Source: Dastarcus helophoroides (Eukaryota > Arthropoda > Insecta > Coleoptera > Bothrideridae). Taken from it: a stretch of 64,000 nucleotides of DNA. The stretch spans positions 14,302,638-14,366,637 of the forward strand of contig CM053333.1 of assembly GCA_028583605.1 (NCBI GenBank). The letters are read 5' to 3'. Below, in pieces: positions 32,901 through 47,900 of the stretch. Position 1 is the stretch's first letter. Every line of letters begins with the position of its first letter. The notes beneath the pieces are model-generated. The model saw only the letters and a program-made list of their open reading frames with translations, searched no databases and was not told the DNA's origin. The translations under genes were made by a program, and so were the position numbers.

Positions 32901-35900
32901 AGTTTGGGGATTTTTTGAATATTTTGACTTTCCCGAAGTTGCGACTTTTCAAAATTTCGCTTTTTTTATTTAATTTTCTTTTGTTGAAAACTTCGACCTT
33001 TATTGTAAATTTGAGTTTTTTCAAAAACCAGACTTTTATTTCAAAATTTCGACCTTTTTTAAAATTTGAACTTTTATGAAAATTTAGAGTACAGTTGACT
33101 CTCGCTTAAGTTGTCCGCTCGTTAAAGTTGTCAGGATACGATCGTTGAAGTTGGGCGGATATTCCCCCATTCTAATTTTTAAACAACGAATTGGACTTCC
33201 GAGTTTTAGCGCCACTTTTGAATAATCCACTCAACTGCGCAAGAAGCAATAAAACCTACATATTTTTCGACAATGGTAGGGATAACGGGGAGTAGCAACT
33301 TTAACGGTCAATCCAGTACGGTGAGCGCAACTTTAGCGGAAGTCTACTATATTTTTAAAAATGCGCCTTATTTGAAAATTGTTTCAATTTATCGACCTTT
33401 TCTTGAAATTTTGACTTTTTCTAAAGATTTCAATTTTTTCATGATTTCAAGTTTTTTGAAACTGAACTGATTCAAAAATTTTGATTTTTTTATATTAAAA
33501 TTATTATTAAAATTTTGACTTTTCGACAATATCGATTTTCCTTTTAGATTAAATTTTTCGTCAAATGTAGCGTACGTTTTAAAACCTCGTTCTATTTACA
33601 TGATTTTGGACACAAAACCGTTGAAATTTGAACATTTTCTTTTTAAACAAATGCAAACCTTTTGTTATATTATAAAAATATTGAAGGCATTGGCTACATT
33701 AATTAACTAATCTTCTGAACCACTAAAAGTTAGTGAATAAACAATATGAATTTTCCAATTTCCTCTGTAGTTATCAAATCAGGGGGACACGGGTCCTAGG
33801 GGTGCGTAAAGAGATCGGAAATAGGCCGGAGGCCCAATGTGTATTTGGACACATTTCTGCTTTTTTGAAATTGTAAAAATTTTTGAAGGGTTGAATTTCT
33901 CCAAAATTTCGACTTTCTTTTTTAAATTTCGCTTTTTTCAAAATTTCTACCTTTTAAAATAAATTTTTAACTGTTTCAAAATTTCGATATTTTTAAAAAA
34001 TTTCCTCTTCTGTTCAAAACCTTGTTCCTTTTTAAATTTAACTTTAAACATTTAGAATTTTTTTTTGAAAATATTGAGATTTTTAAAGGTTGAAATATTT
34101 TCGCGATTTTATTTCAGAATTAGGACTTCTGTTTTTAACACTTTTTTAACATTGTTGAATTTTTTTCAAAATTTAGATGTTTTTCGAAACTTTTTGGCCG
34201 TTTTGAAGTTTTAGAATTTTTTTGGAAAATTTTGACTTTATTTTTCAAAATTTCACTTTTTTTTAATTGTTAACTACTTTTCAATATTTCGATTTTTTTG
34301 AAACTTAGATACTACTTTTTTCCAGAACTTCAATTTCTTTCAGTTATGATTTTTACTAAATTTTAATTTTTATGAAAACTTCGACACTTTTTCAAAAATT
34401 TCCATCAAAAATTTTCTAATTTAGTCAAAATGTAAAATTAGATTGAACTTTTTTTCTCTTTAAAATTTCGACTTTTCGAAAAAATTTGGAATTTTTTAAA
34501 CATCTCTCCTTGTATTTTCCAAATTTTCAAATTAAAAGTTTCCGCTCTTTTTAAAAAATGTTGACTACTATAAAGATTTAGACTTTTTTTAAATTTTGAC
34601 TTTTAATTATCAGCTTTGATTTAAGGGTTCGACTCGTTTAGAAAAATGGTAAGGGGGTATTTTGCCTACTCCATGTGGGAAGACAACGTAAAAAAGTTTG
34701 GGAACACTGTATTAGATATTAAAACTGACCTGCGGTTCCCGTATAAGGGCTATAAGCGTCGAACCCGTTGGCGTATTGTCCAGTATAGGGGGCGGCGGCC
34801 GCTGCGGCTACGGCAGCCGCGTTCTGGTATTCGTAGAATTGCGAAGTGGCGGCCGCTGCTACGGCTGCTGCGTGCGTCAGTTGGGTCGCCTGTAGTGGTA
34901 CCAGACTTCCAGGTGCTGTTGCTGCTAGATATGGCGATTGATAGACATAGCCTGGTGGCACCCTGCAAATTAATGTCATTAGACGTTTGATTCCCCAAGG
35001 GATATTGGGGTGAAGAAGTTTGAGTGTTTGTACTTGGTGACGCAATCGCTCAAACTTTTTTTATTACTACTTAAGACACGGAATTTAATTAGTTTAGTGA
35101 ATTGAGTAAAAAATTGCGTTTAAGTAGTAATACATTAGTAAATTGTATAAAATAATGAAGTGCCACAGCAAGCAACACCAGAGAAATAAATACTAAAAAA
35201 ACATCTGATGCACTATTTTAAATCTAAGAAAAACCAAGTTATACAATGTGTATGTAATATCTACAATTTGTAGCGAGCGCAAAGTTTAAAATAAATTGTA
35301 CGTAGTAATTTTAAATTAATGAAAAAATACAGACGATCAGAATCGGGGTGGATTTAAGGATGTGCAACAAGTGTAATTGTAGAGGGCCCTCCACAAAAAT
35401 AGGTAGTTTTCTTTTTTTTGGGTCAAAATCACCATGGACATCACATCAAGGCATGATTTGGTAATGATGACCCTTTTTTTAGTCATCAAAAATATTGTAA
35501 ACATGAGATAGGGCCTCCCCACCAGGGTAATGCACAGGGCCCCCAAAAAGGCTAATCCACCCCTGATCAGAGTAGTTAGGCTAGGCTATTTTATTAAACT
35601 GACTTAGAAAAAGTGGAATATTTAGTAAATTAATTAACTGCATAATTACACTTTTTTTTAAATATAAGTTACTGAGATAACTCAGCTTATTTAAATAAAA
35701 AATAAATTATTAAAATTCTTTTCAATTGAATTAAATAAATTGATCAAGTAAAGGTAAACATCTCATCATTTCAGTAAATAATTGGAAAACCTATTGTCTT
35801 AAAATTACATGAAACACAGTTTTCTGACAAATTTCGTGATTTATGTTACAATTTCAATATAAAAGTATAAACTCCAAATTCAGTATCAATTTCAAATTTA

Positions 35901-38900
35901 CTCTTTTTTTATCGAAAGTAGTTTAACTCAAAAATACGATATTACGGTACAAATTTAGAAAAATCAAAATATCTAGAAAATATTGAAGTTTCGAGTTTGA
36001 AGTCAACATTCTAGGAAAAAGAAAAAATCGGGAGATTAAACGAAGAGTTTCGAAAAACATAAAATTTGGAGAAAAAAGTGAAATTAAATAAATAAAATCG
36101 AAGTTTTGATTTTAACGTTCAAATTTTGGGGGAAAGAAATACAAATTAAGACTAGAAACTTTGAGAAAATAATTTCAAACGTGGAGGCTAAATTTTTTTT
36201 TAAGGCAAAATTTTAAGAAAAATGTAAAAATTGCAAACTAAATCAACCAGGAATTTCGAGATAAGTCAAAAATTATAAGAAAAAATTGGAATGAAATACT
36301 CGAAACTTAGATTTCAAAGTCGAAAATTTATGCAAAAAGTAAAAAATTTTGAGTTTAAATTGGAAAATTCGAGAAAAAGTCGAAATATATAGAAAAAAAA
36401 ATCGAAATTTTGAAACATTATTCTCAACTTTACAAAAATATTTACAGATTTTAGAGCCTAAATAAAAACTACAAGTTTAAACAGGGTCTTTTGAAAAAAA
36501 AATCAAAATTGAATCTAAAATATAAAATAATCTAAAATAAAGCTCGAGTTTAAAAAGTCAAATTAAAAAAAAAGGTGGATTTCGAATTTTTACTCAAAAT
36601 AGGAAGAATCAGTAATTTCAAGAAAAACCAATTTCGAAAAATCAAATCGACTTAACATTTTAATTTTCTCGAAATTTCGACAGAAAACCAGATTTTTTTT
36701 GAAATTTCACCTTTGTCGAAGTTTCTAAAAACGAAATTTGAGTTTTAGTAAATAAAAATTTGAGAAAACAGTCTGGGGAACACAATGAACGTTTGAGAAA
36801 ACAGTGTGTGGAAACCAGTTCGAAAAATATAAAGTTTAAAAATTGTTACTACCCATAGTTCAATTAATTTATTCTTTGGAATGGAATTTTCAAATGGAAA
36901 TTTTAAGAAAGTAAGTAAAATTTGGGAAATCTAGACATTTTCAGGATCAAACAAAATCTAAAAATTTTTAAATTAAACAGTCGAAACAGCAAAACAAACT
37001 ACGAAACAGTTTAAGAAAACATTTCTCAAGCTTTCTTATTTATTATCCATCCTACAAAATAAATAATATAGTAAATTTTTGTCAAAATAACTAATAAAAT
37101 TAAATTTAAAATTAGGCAACCAATAATCCATGTAATTGCGTCGCATGTAGGATATCTCGTTTGTCTATTAGCGCAACTTGTACGGCTCAGTGGTCTAGGG
37201 GTATGATTCTCGCTTTGGGTGCGAGAGGTCCCGGGTTCAAATCCCGGCTGAGCCCACTTTTTTTGTCAGTGTTTGGCGTTCATATTTAATAGATTTATGA
37301 AGCGCGTTTAACTGCGTTTAAAAAGGAACAAAATCGGAAAGATTTACGGATGACATAGGCGTTCAAATCTAAAAGCATACAGATGCAAATAGATAACAAG
37401 GAAATAAGACGGAGATACGAGATTGTGTTACAGAGACATTGTGGAAGGCATTGCCAAGTTTATTTTTGTCGGCCTATTTAATTGTTTGCGTATTTTGACT
37501 GCGTTATATTTATCAAACGTAATCATCTAATTGTACGTTGATTTTAGGTGATATACTTCAAATAAAAATGATGAAAACAAAAAAAAAGTATACATTAAAT
37601 ATTATTATTGGCGGTAAATTGGGTACAACATCTCTTTATATTTTTAAATGTATTCGAGATACCCACAGTAACGTTTATGTTCAAAAAGCAGAATATATTT
37701 CTGTGATCCTTATATCATTTACTGTAAATAAAATAATAATAATAATTATTATTATTATATTTTTCGACTTATAGAAAATGATAATTTGATTAGTTTTTAC
37801 TTTTGTAGACAGTCTGAAGTAATTATCATTCACTTAAATATATATAAACCTTTTGTATGTGAATTATATTTATGCGAAAGGTAGAGGAATCGCGACAATC
37901 TTTCTTCAAAAAACCAAAGTTAAATTTGCCGAAATAGATTTTGGTGTACAGGATATACTTCTTCCGGGATTGGACCGTGTCAAAGAACTACTAAAAGTGT
38001 TCGACGTTTCGCCCACCATCGTACTTCAGGAACAAAGAAAAGAATAAATAAAAAGGGAAATATAAGGGAATATGCAAAAATGAAAAGGCCAGAATTATGT
38101 TCTCGCTTTAAATTTCAATTAAAATATTTTAAATTCTCTGAATTACAACATTCTCCTTTCCAAATAATTAATAATTTTAGTTATGAATAGTGTCCTTTCA
38201 GTTGGGTAAAATTCGGACTTCCTTGAAACACATTCTTGATTCTAAATTCCCAAATTTTCACTTCAATTAAAAAACTGTCCAATTTATATTCCTGTTCCAG
38301 CTAATAAAATTCTGATCCCGAAAGAGGTAAAAAAATCTGTCTCCGCCGAATTATCTCTGTCGCGCCGACTTGAAATTTGGTACATTTTACAGAACTCGTT
38401 TATCGCATCTATTCTTGATGGGATAATTTTGAAAAAAATTATAATTCATCTGCCAGGGAAATCGAAAATTGCTTTTTTTTTCAAGAGTTTTCGCAAATGC
38501 ATGCAATTTCCCATTTAAAATTCCGAATTTACATTTTCAACCTCTTATTTGTTCCCCAAAAATTAGACTTACAATTTCTACATTATTTAAAAACTTTTTA
38601 TTTTCGGAAATTTCATTTTCCCGAAGATTTTTGAAGTTATTTCGAAATTTCAACTTTTTTCCCAAGTTTACAATTTGGATTTTTTGTTTACACTTCAATT
38701 ACAAATATATTAGACTTATTTCAGTCCGGTTTGGAAAATATTGAAACTACATATTATTTTAATAATTTCAGTCAACAAGAGTCAAAAATTAAGAATAATT
38801 CTATTTTACACGCAATTTTGTTTACAAATTTGGACGCTTTATCAAAATTAAGTTTAAATGCGTTTTTTTTTATTAATCCCCAAAATTTGACATAAAACAG

Positions 38901-41900
38901 TTTTCTACTTTAGAATCAAAATGTCAACTTGAAATTTTGGTTTTATTTTGAAATTTCGACTTTAATTGTAGAAATTCGACTTTTTTCTTCTCGAAATTTC
39001 GAATTTATACTCCATTTCAGATAAATATGCACAAGAGTAGGCTGTGAAGTATTAAATCAACCTTTAGGTAAGTTAATAGAAATTGCTAAAAATATCACCA
39101 GAATTAAAGCTAATTGAAAGTTCACGCGTAAACATTTTGATGATTATTGTGTTGCCTGTATTTCAGGGGTTGTTTGGCAGAAATAATCGGACTAACTGGT
39201 TTACATATTATTTTCATTACCATTATCAAAAATTTAATAATTATCAGCAGAAATTGACATAAAATATAAAAAAAATCACTCTTAAAACAACCAACAACAA
39301 ATCAAAATATTTAATGATATTTAGGTTAGGATTTTAAGAACACAGAACATCATTCAATGTCATACCTCTAGGGATGCAAACTATAGTTCGATGTTTTGAA
39401 AACATCGATGTATCGATGTTTTAATATCGATGGTAAAGCATAAAAAATATCGATACATAGTTCAGTTTATAAACGATGTTTGAAAAATCGATGTATCCCT
39501 TCACGATAGAAGTAGCGCCATCTGTTTACATAGAATTAATGGGGGCAAACGACCACACAATTTTGTAACTAGTCATCCATTGGCAGCAGTGTATATTTAA
39601 CAAATTGATACTAAAATTGTATGCCGCAGGTATACAACACAATTACGGTTTAGCTATTTTTATTTCGCAATCTATAAAACAACTCAAATTTTGAAAGAAA
39701 AATTTTAAGAAGTTTTTCAAGTGCTAACTTTGAAAACCAAAAAACATTAACTGAATTTGTATGATTTTTAATTTACAATTATTTATTTAGTATTTATTAT
39801 TTTAAATATTCTAGTTTAAACTTCAAATTTTCAATTCCTTTGAGACAACTTTTTTACACAAACTTCTTTCGAATTTTTAATTTTTTTAATTTCGTATTTT
39901 CATTCAAAACATCTAGAAAAAAATCGAAATGTTCAGAAAAAGTTCTTAGAAATGGACCAATTTTCGAGTTAAAAAATAAACACCAAAACAACACCCAAAA
40001 CAATTCTCAAAATTTCGACCCGAATTTCCAAATTACAAATTTTTTAGAAGTTGTCGATTTTTAGGTAAAACTTCTGAATGCGTGTTTCGTGTTTTACTTG
40101 AAAATTGCGTATTTTTGTAATTTCTGATTTTTCTCGACATCTCAAATTTTTTCCTAAAATTTTGTATTAAACCGAATTTCCAGATTTTATTTTTATAAAT
40201 TTTAGGTTTTTCTCGAACAAAAATTTTTCCAAAAATTTGGAATGTAATCCAAAATTTTATAAACTCGAAAACTGGGAATTTGTTATAAATATTTGATGTT
40301 TTATATAAATTTCGATATTTTTTAATTCCTAATATTTTTCTACAAATATGCATGTCAAAATTTCCAGAGAAAAAATTAACATTTAAAAAAAAGTCTAATT
40401 TTTAAATCAAAATAAAAGTTTCAAAAACAGAATCTCAAAATTTTGAACCTTATTTCCAACTTTGGAATATTTGAGAAGTTGTCAATTTTTGAGTAAAAAT
40501 TTTAATACCTACTACTAAATATTGGAAATTTTTATCAAAATTGCATGCTTAAATTTGAAAATTACATATTTTACTTTCAATCCAAAATTTTTTGGAAATA
40601 TCGAATCTCTTCTAAAATTTTGTATTAAATCAAATTTTATTTGTACAAACTTTGGTTTTTTCCCAAAATTTAAGCTTTTTTTCCAAATTCGGAGTTTAAC
40701 GTTGAATTTTTATCGAAAATTGAAACTTTTTTTAAAATAAATATTTGAGATTAAAGTAGACATTTTTAAAAGTTTAATTTCTTTTTCAAAATTTTGGCTT
40801 TCATAAAAATTTCGATATTTTTAAAATTTCGTTATTTTTTAAAATTACAAAATTTGCAAGTTTCCAAACATTTCACTTTTAGATAAAATCTTTAGAACTT
40901 TTTTTTTGAATATTTCGGCGTTTTTTAAATTGTACAATAATTTTTTGTTGTTGAAAAGTTTGATTTATTTTAACTTTTTGAAAATTCAAATTTTTTCAAA
41001 TCACACAATTCTTTCAAGATTTCGTTTATTTTTGAAATTTTTAGCTATTTCTTGAACTTTTTTCTTAAAAATTCTGACTTTCGGAATAACATTTTTTAAA
41101 AATTAAATTGCAACGACTCTTCAAAAATTTTGTCCTTTTAATTTCTTTTTAAATTCAGTATCACTGGAAATTTTTCAATTTTTTTTAGCAAATTTTGACT
41201 TTTTTAATTTTCGACATTGTTTAAAATTTTTGAATGTTTTTCATATTTTCGACCTTTTTTAAACATTTTTATTTTGTTGTAAAATTTATTTTTAAATCTT
41301 TAAAAATTTCGCCTTTGTTTTGAAAATTTACATTTTTTCAAATCTCTCAAAATTTTGCCTTACATTTTGTTTACTATTTTTCAAAATTGCAACTCTTTTT
41401 AAAATATCGAATTTTTCAGAATTTCTAGATTTTTGGAAATCTTTATTAAAATTTTTTTAATGAAAATGTCGATGTTTTTCTAAATTTCGACCACCAAAAT
41501 TTTAATATAAAATTCGTCTGTTAAAATTTCAACTTTTTTGAAAATTTAAAATATTTTGAAAACTTCCATTTTAAAAAAATTTTAAATCCTTTTGACAAAA
41601 TTTTTAAAATTCGATATTTTAAAAAGTTTGCCATTATTACTTTTTTAATAAGGGATTAATCATTATTTGAAAATTTTTATTTTTTATGAAAATTTCACCT
41701 TTTTTCAAAATTTAGTGTTTTTACAAAAATTTTTAAGTTTTGAAAATTCCAAAATTTGGTATTCAATCAAATTTAACATCAGTTTAAATAAAAATTTTTT
41801 AGAAACTTCAAGTTTAAAGGCAAAATTTTCTCGAAATTTCGATTGTAATCACGAAATATCGACTTTTTTCTCGAATTCCAAGATTAAAGTCAACATATTG

Positions 41901-44900
41901 ACTTTAATCTCAAAATTTCGACTTTACTCTCGATATTTCGACTTTTTTCTCGAAATTTCGACTCTAATCTTGAGCTTTGACTTTAACCTAGAAAGTTGAA
42001 GAAAAAAGGCGAAATTTTGGTTATTAAAAATTAAAATAACTGAACACATCCTGCTGCCAACTGTCTAAAAATCATACCTAACCTAACCTAATCACAGAGT
42101 ATAGGAATGTCGAGATTAATATCAAAATTTCCAATGTTTCCTGGAATTTCAAGAAAAAAGTCTAAGTTTTGAGTTTATCTGTGATCTAAATCTCGATATT
42201 AAAGTCGAAATTTTGATTTCATCTCGAAATTGCTAGAAAAAAGTTGAAATTCCGAGATTAAAGGTGAAATTTTGAGAAGGAAGTCTAATATTAAAAAAAC
42301 GTCGAAATTTTAATTTTAATCTCGGAATTTCTGGTAAAAAGTTGAAATTTTAAGATTAACTTCGAAATTTTTAAAAACCATTTCTTTTTAAGTTGATGTC
42401 TGTTCTACACCTTCGTAATTTAGATTTCTTAAGCCCGCAATTAAATATTTATTACGAAACATCGATGTATCGTTATCGAATACTGATGTTTAAGACATCG
42501 ATGTTTCATTAATAAAAAATATCGATGTTCAAACATCGATGCTTTTTTGAACGACGCTGCATCCCTACACACCGCTACCATACGACTATGTTTAAGTATT
42601 ACTTGTTCCGGTTGTTGTTGTTCATTGCCTACTCTGATGCAGATTTATCTGAAATGGACTATAAAATTGATTATTTTTTTTGATAAATTTTGATTTTTTC
42701 CCCGAAATTTGGACTTGTATTTCCAAATTTGCAGATAAAGTATTTTAACCTAAATTATGATAGAAAATTTGTAATACAAATGAAAAAGTTTAAAAGTTGT
42801 TTTTGTCACGAAAATCGAAAATGAACTGATATTATTTTTGTTTAACTGAACGGGAACGAATCCCGAAACGAAAAAGATAACGGTTCATAGAGTTGATTTT
42901 CTCTGCCAGGACGTTCAAAAATTTAATAGTGGGGCTACGAGGGGCATGGTTAAAGACTGTAACACGCCACAACTATTGCCAAAGTATGCTGCCTGAAAAC
43001 TCTGAAATAATTCATGTTAATAGATTTTCATGTTTTAAGTTTTTATTTGAAAGACGTTCGAAAATTTAATGGTGGGGTACGGGGACCACAGTCAAGTGGG
43101 GTACCATATGAAAGCACTTTGTTTGGCTATTCTAAAGATGATGTTTAAAATTGTTTAGCCTGCCTGATTTATAGGTTATAATATGTGCAAAAATGTGATA
43201 CGTGATATGTGCAGAAATTACATTCCTTCTCCTCTATTATCGAAGCAATCAGGACGAAAAATCTCAAAGAATTTATGTATGCGAATAAACTAATAGATAT
43301 TCATGTAAATATTGTTTTTATTGAAAGTATGTTCGAAAATTCAAAGGTGAGCTTACGAGGACATAGTCAAGTGGGATATTATATGAATGCACTTTGTTTG
43401 AATATTCTAAAGCCGACGTTTAAAATTCTTTAGCCCGCGGGGTTTTTAGGTTGTGATAAAAAGTGTGAAAAAAATTTCATTCCCCAACTATGTTATCAAA
43501 GCATTCAGGACGAAAAATCTTAGAGTTTATGCTAATAGATAGATGTAAATATTATGTTTTTATTTCCAGTACATTTAAACAATTAAAGGTGGGGCTACGG
43601 GGGGCATAGTTAAGTGGGATATCATACGAAAGCATTTTGTTTGCATATTCTAACAGCGATTTTTTAAATTTTTTAGCAGCGTCATTTTTGGGTCACGATA
43701 AAAAATATATAAAAATCAAACTCCCCCCACTATTATTGAAGAAGACAGGACAAAAAAATCTCAAATAATGTATGCTAATAGATAGTCATGTAAATATTAC
43801 GTTTTCATTGCCAAGACGTTCGAAAATTTAAAGGTGGGGCTACGGGGGGCACAGTCAAGTGGGGTGTCATAGGAAAGTAATTTGTTTGCATATTCTTATG
43901 CCGACCATTTCAATATTTTAGCACGCACGATTTTTGTATGTTATGATAAAAAATGAGTAAAAATTACAGTCCCATTCTGCTATTACCAGAGCAGACAGGA
44001 CGAAAAATCTTATATAATTTATTCTAATAGATAGTCATAGAAATATTATGGTTTCATTACCTTGAAGTTCGACTTTTTAAATTTTTTAGCGTGATTTTTC
44101 AGTTATGATAAAAAATGTGTAAAAATTACATTCCCCTTCCTTATTACCGAAGCAGAGAGGGCCAAAAATCTGAAATAGTTAATTCTAATAGATAGTCACA
44201 TAAATACTATGTTTTCATCGAACATTTAAACTTGGGTCTACGAAGGGCAACATAAGAAAGTGTTTTGGCAATATTCTGAAGCAGCGTTTTATAATTTTTT
44301 TAACCCGACGGGTTTTTAAGTATTGATTTAAAATACAGTGAAATTTCCCTTAGCGGGCACCTCCAATGAACGGACACCTCTATTAAGCGGACTATTTTTC
44401 ATAGTCCGGAATTGTATCTTAGACACTTCTTTATAAGAGAACCTCTGTTGACCGGATTCTCTGTTTCTTAACAAAACATGCCAATGTTCTTCCTTAATCG
44501 GACACCATAAAATTATAAGCAACATTGCATTGGCAGGAGATTTCACTAAACATATCGAAAGGAAAAAGTAAATTCGCCAAGGGATATCTTCAACGTAAAC
44601 CAGTTCTCCATGGAAGCTACCCTTAAAAAATGGAAAACTAGTTCCATATTTTTTATTTTAAAACAAGGGAGCAATAATCAGAAAATTTTCGAATTTTGCA
44701 GCTAAACTTCAAGTTTTTTTGGAAACTTTTTTAACCAAGCAAGTTTTTTTTTAGGAATTTCGACTATTTTCTCAAAGTTCCCAATTTGACGTTTTAATTT
44801 TTTTAATACGAATTTAAACTCGAAAGAGCAAAGTTACAATTAAAAAACAAATCTAAATTTCTAATCAAACTGAAAACTACGAAAAGAGATAATGTTATTT

Positions 44901-47900
44901 TAAAATTCACAAAATTTCCATTTTCATCGGGAAATTTTGATTTTTCATAACAAATTGAAGGTCGAATATTAAGATGTTATAAAAAATCCGTATTTAAACG
45001 AAATTTTTAAGCTTCCAAGCTTTCAAGCTTTTCTCAACTTTCGGCTTTAAAACTCGAATTTCTTTTATATAAATTTTTGGTTCCTTTCTAAGTTTGAATT
45101 TTTTTTCAGTTTAAAGTTTAAGCCTTGAGATTTTTAAACTCAAAATTTTAAAATTTTTTATAAATTTTAGATTGAAATCGAAATTTAAAATAAAAATATC
45201 AAATTTGGAATAAATAAATCCTAATTCCGAATAAATAACTCGTGATTTTGAAAAAAGTTTTATTTAGGTTAAAAAACACTCAAAATTTTGAGTTTGTCCG
45301 TAATACTGGACTTCGAATGTTCAGTTTTAGATTCCAAAACTTTTGCTTCAGTTTAGAAATTAAATTAAATTAAAATTACAATTTCCAGATAACTTATTTT
45401 AATGTTCACTTTGAGGTAAAACTTCAACTTGAAAAACTCCAATAATTGTCCTTCAGCATTTTTCCTGAATTTAGATTTTAATCACAAATTTTCTACTTTA
45501 AAGCTACATTTAAGAAAACAATTAGAAATTCCATGATTAAGCATGAAATTAAAAAAAAATGTGAAGATATATTTTGATCTGAAAATTGGAAGTTTTGAGA
45601 GAAAAAATTTAAAATTCCAAATTTAACTTGTGTCATCCTTTTTCCAACAGTTTTACTTTTTTCTACAAGTTTTTAGAAATTTCACAATTTTAACTCTTTT
45701 CCCGAAATCTTGATTTTAAAGTGTGCAACTTTATTTCTTAACGTTAAAAATGTTGAGTATTCATTTGAAATTTCTTCTTCTTTATGGAAAATTGGAGTTT
45801 TCTTCGAACTGTAAACTTTGTATTTTCCAAATTTAAACTGTAAATCTGATTTTGTCAGAATATTTAGTTAGAGTTGATATCGAAATTTCGAATTTAATAT
45901 TAACAGTTTAAACTTTTTTCTTGGAATTTTGAGTTTAGTCCAAAAATAACCACTTTATTTTCGACATTTCATTTTTAAGCAAAAAAAAATCCCCATTTTA
46001 CATTTAAAACTCTGAAAAAAGGCGAAATTCTTGAGAAATATTGATTTTTTTTGAAAATTTTGAATTTAAGATTGAATATTCGAATGTAGGAAATTTTGGT
46101 TTTCATCTGGAAATTTTAACTTTAGTTTCGACTTAATCATCTAAAACAACTTTTTTAAATAATTCCAAAGTTTCTCTCCAATATTTTTCCTAGAATTTAG
46201 TTTTGCATCCCAAATTTTTGATTTTTGAGTGGAAACTTTACGAAAATGATTACAAATTTGAAGTGTAAACTTGAAATTATGAGAAAAATTCAACGATTTG
46301 CAAAGAGAAGGCATAAATTCAAATAATTTTGAATTTTTTCTTTAAATTTTCTTTTTAAAAGTTAAAATTTTAAGAAACCAAAATTGAAATCTTCAATTTA
46401 TACTTGTTTTAAGCTTTGTCCAAAATTTTCACTTTTTCTGTAAATAAAAATTTTAAACTAGAAATTTCGACCTTTTTCTCAATATTTTGAATTTAATATG
46501 GAATACAAATTAACCTCAATATTTTAAAGTTGTTTCTTGAAGATTCGACTATAAATCACGAAATTTGAACACTGAAGTTAAAAAACAGAAATTCCAAATT
46601 CCAAGACATTTCTGATGTCTGATATCTGAAGAAAGGGAAATAATAAGTGAGCAAACAAATTGTGATTACCATGTCTCATGAACGGACACCTACGATATGC
46701 GGATATATTTTGGCAGTCCCGAAGGTGTTCGCTTAAGAGAGATTTCACTCTATGTAAATATTAAATTCTCTCTCCTCTCATCATCAAATCATACCGGACA
46801 AAAAATTTTAAATAATTTATGTTAACAGACAAGAGGTAAATGTTACATTTCTTGCATTTCCATTACCAGGATGTAAGTAAATTTAAAGGGGGTTAAAGGG
46901 GGTAAAGGGGGACATGGGGTATCAAAATGAAACTGCTTTGTTTACACTTTGATATTTTGTTGTTGAAGTTTTAGCTTACATAATTTTAGAATTATGATAA
47001 AAAATATGCAAAAATTTAGCATTCTCCTCTATTTTCAAAGTGTACAGACCGAAAATGTTGTAATAATTTATACTAATAGAATAGATAGTCAAGTTATTAC
47101 AGAAAAACTGAACCTAGAGACCGGTTCAGTTTTTCTGTAATAACTTGACTATCTATTCTATTAGTATAAATTATTACAACATTTTCGTTTTGGAAAAACT
47201 GAAAAATAACCGTGATAAACTTATAGTCATGCATTTGGGTTATTTGTTAATTTATTCATTAAACTGTTTTATCCACGTAATAGACTTTGTGGTGTGGAAC
47301 CCTCGTTGTGCGAGTCGGAATCGTACTTGCCCTATTTCTATATTCCAGTACGATAAAATAGTCGTTTAGGATCACCTCGCCAGTCTTCTAAAATAGTCTT
47401 GAATAATGTTGACGAATTCCGAAGAAATGAAATATACGTTGGGCGACAAAATCAATGAATTTCACCATTAGCATTTGCCCGGCTTGTTAATTTTATTTCC
47501 ATTCAATAATTGATTACACGATTTAAGTGTTGTTCCATATAGTGAAATGTTTATCGTGGCAAAGGCACTTAGTAAAAAGCAGGGGTTGTCTGTAATTTTC
47601 TAAATGACCCACAACAAACCACTAACACAGCGACATTGGAATCATGGCATTAGAGAAATTGATTATTTTACAAAAAATTCTCTGACAGGTGTCGGGGCTT
47701 AATGTGCTTTAACATTAGCATACAGGGGTGTAATGAAAATCAAAATTCTGAAGTTAATCGCGCTACATTTAGGCCACTCTGTATGTTGTATGTAGTTACG
47801 TGCCTGAAATGTTTTCGAACATACAATACGTGGAACGGCTATTTCATATTGATGTCCAGTCTTTCAGATCCGGACTACTGATTTCATTTATTAATAATCG

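Larger units (their letters stand above)
30880..34620. repeat. degenerate AT tract, reverse polarity, with nested insertions
   Basis: TTTTTCAAAATTTCGAC-type tract in the RBM24-like intron upstream of the terminal exon, interrupted by a palindrome (31661-31846), non-tract sequence (31985-32370) and a MITE (33092-33349). Confidence 0.72.

Noticed and set aside
34646..34990. Plus-strand 114-codon Arg-rich ORF
   Set aside because: Antisense of the alanine-rich RBM24-like exon; the arginine codons are complements of alanine/glycine-rich sequence in another frame.
42900..44335. CRISPR-like array
   Set aside because: Units of about 250 bp are continuous tandem repeats with no short repeat/spacer alternation, in eukaryotic DNA.
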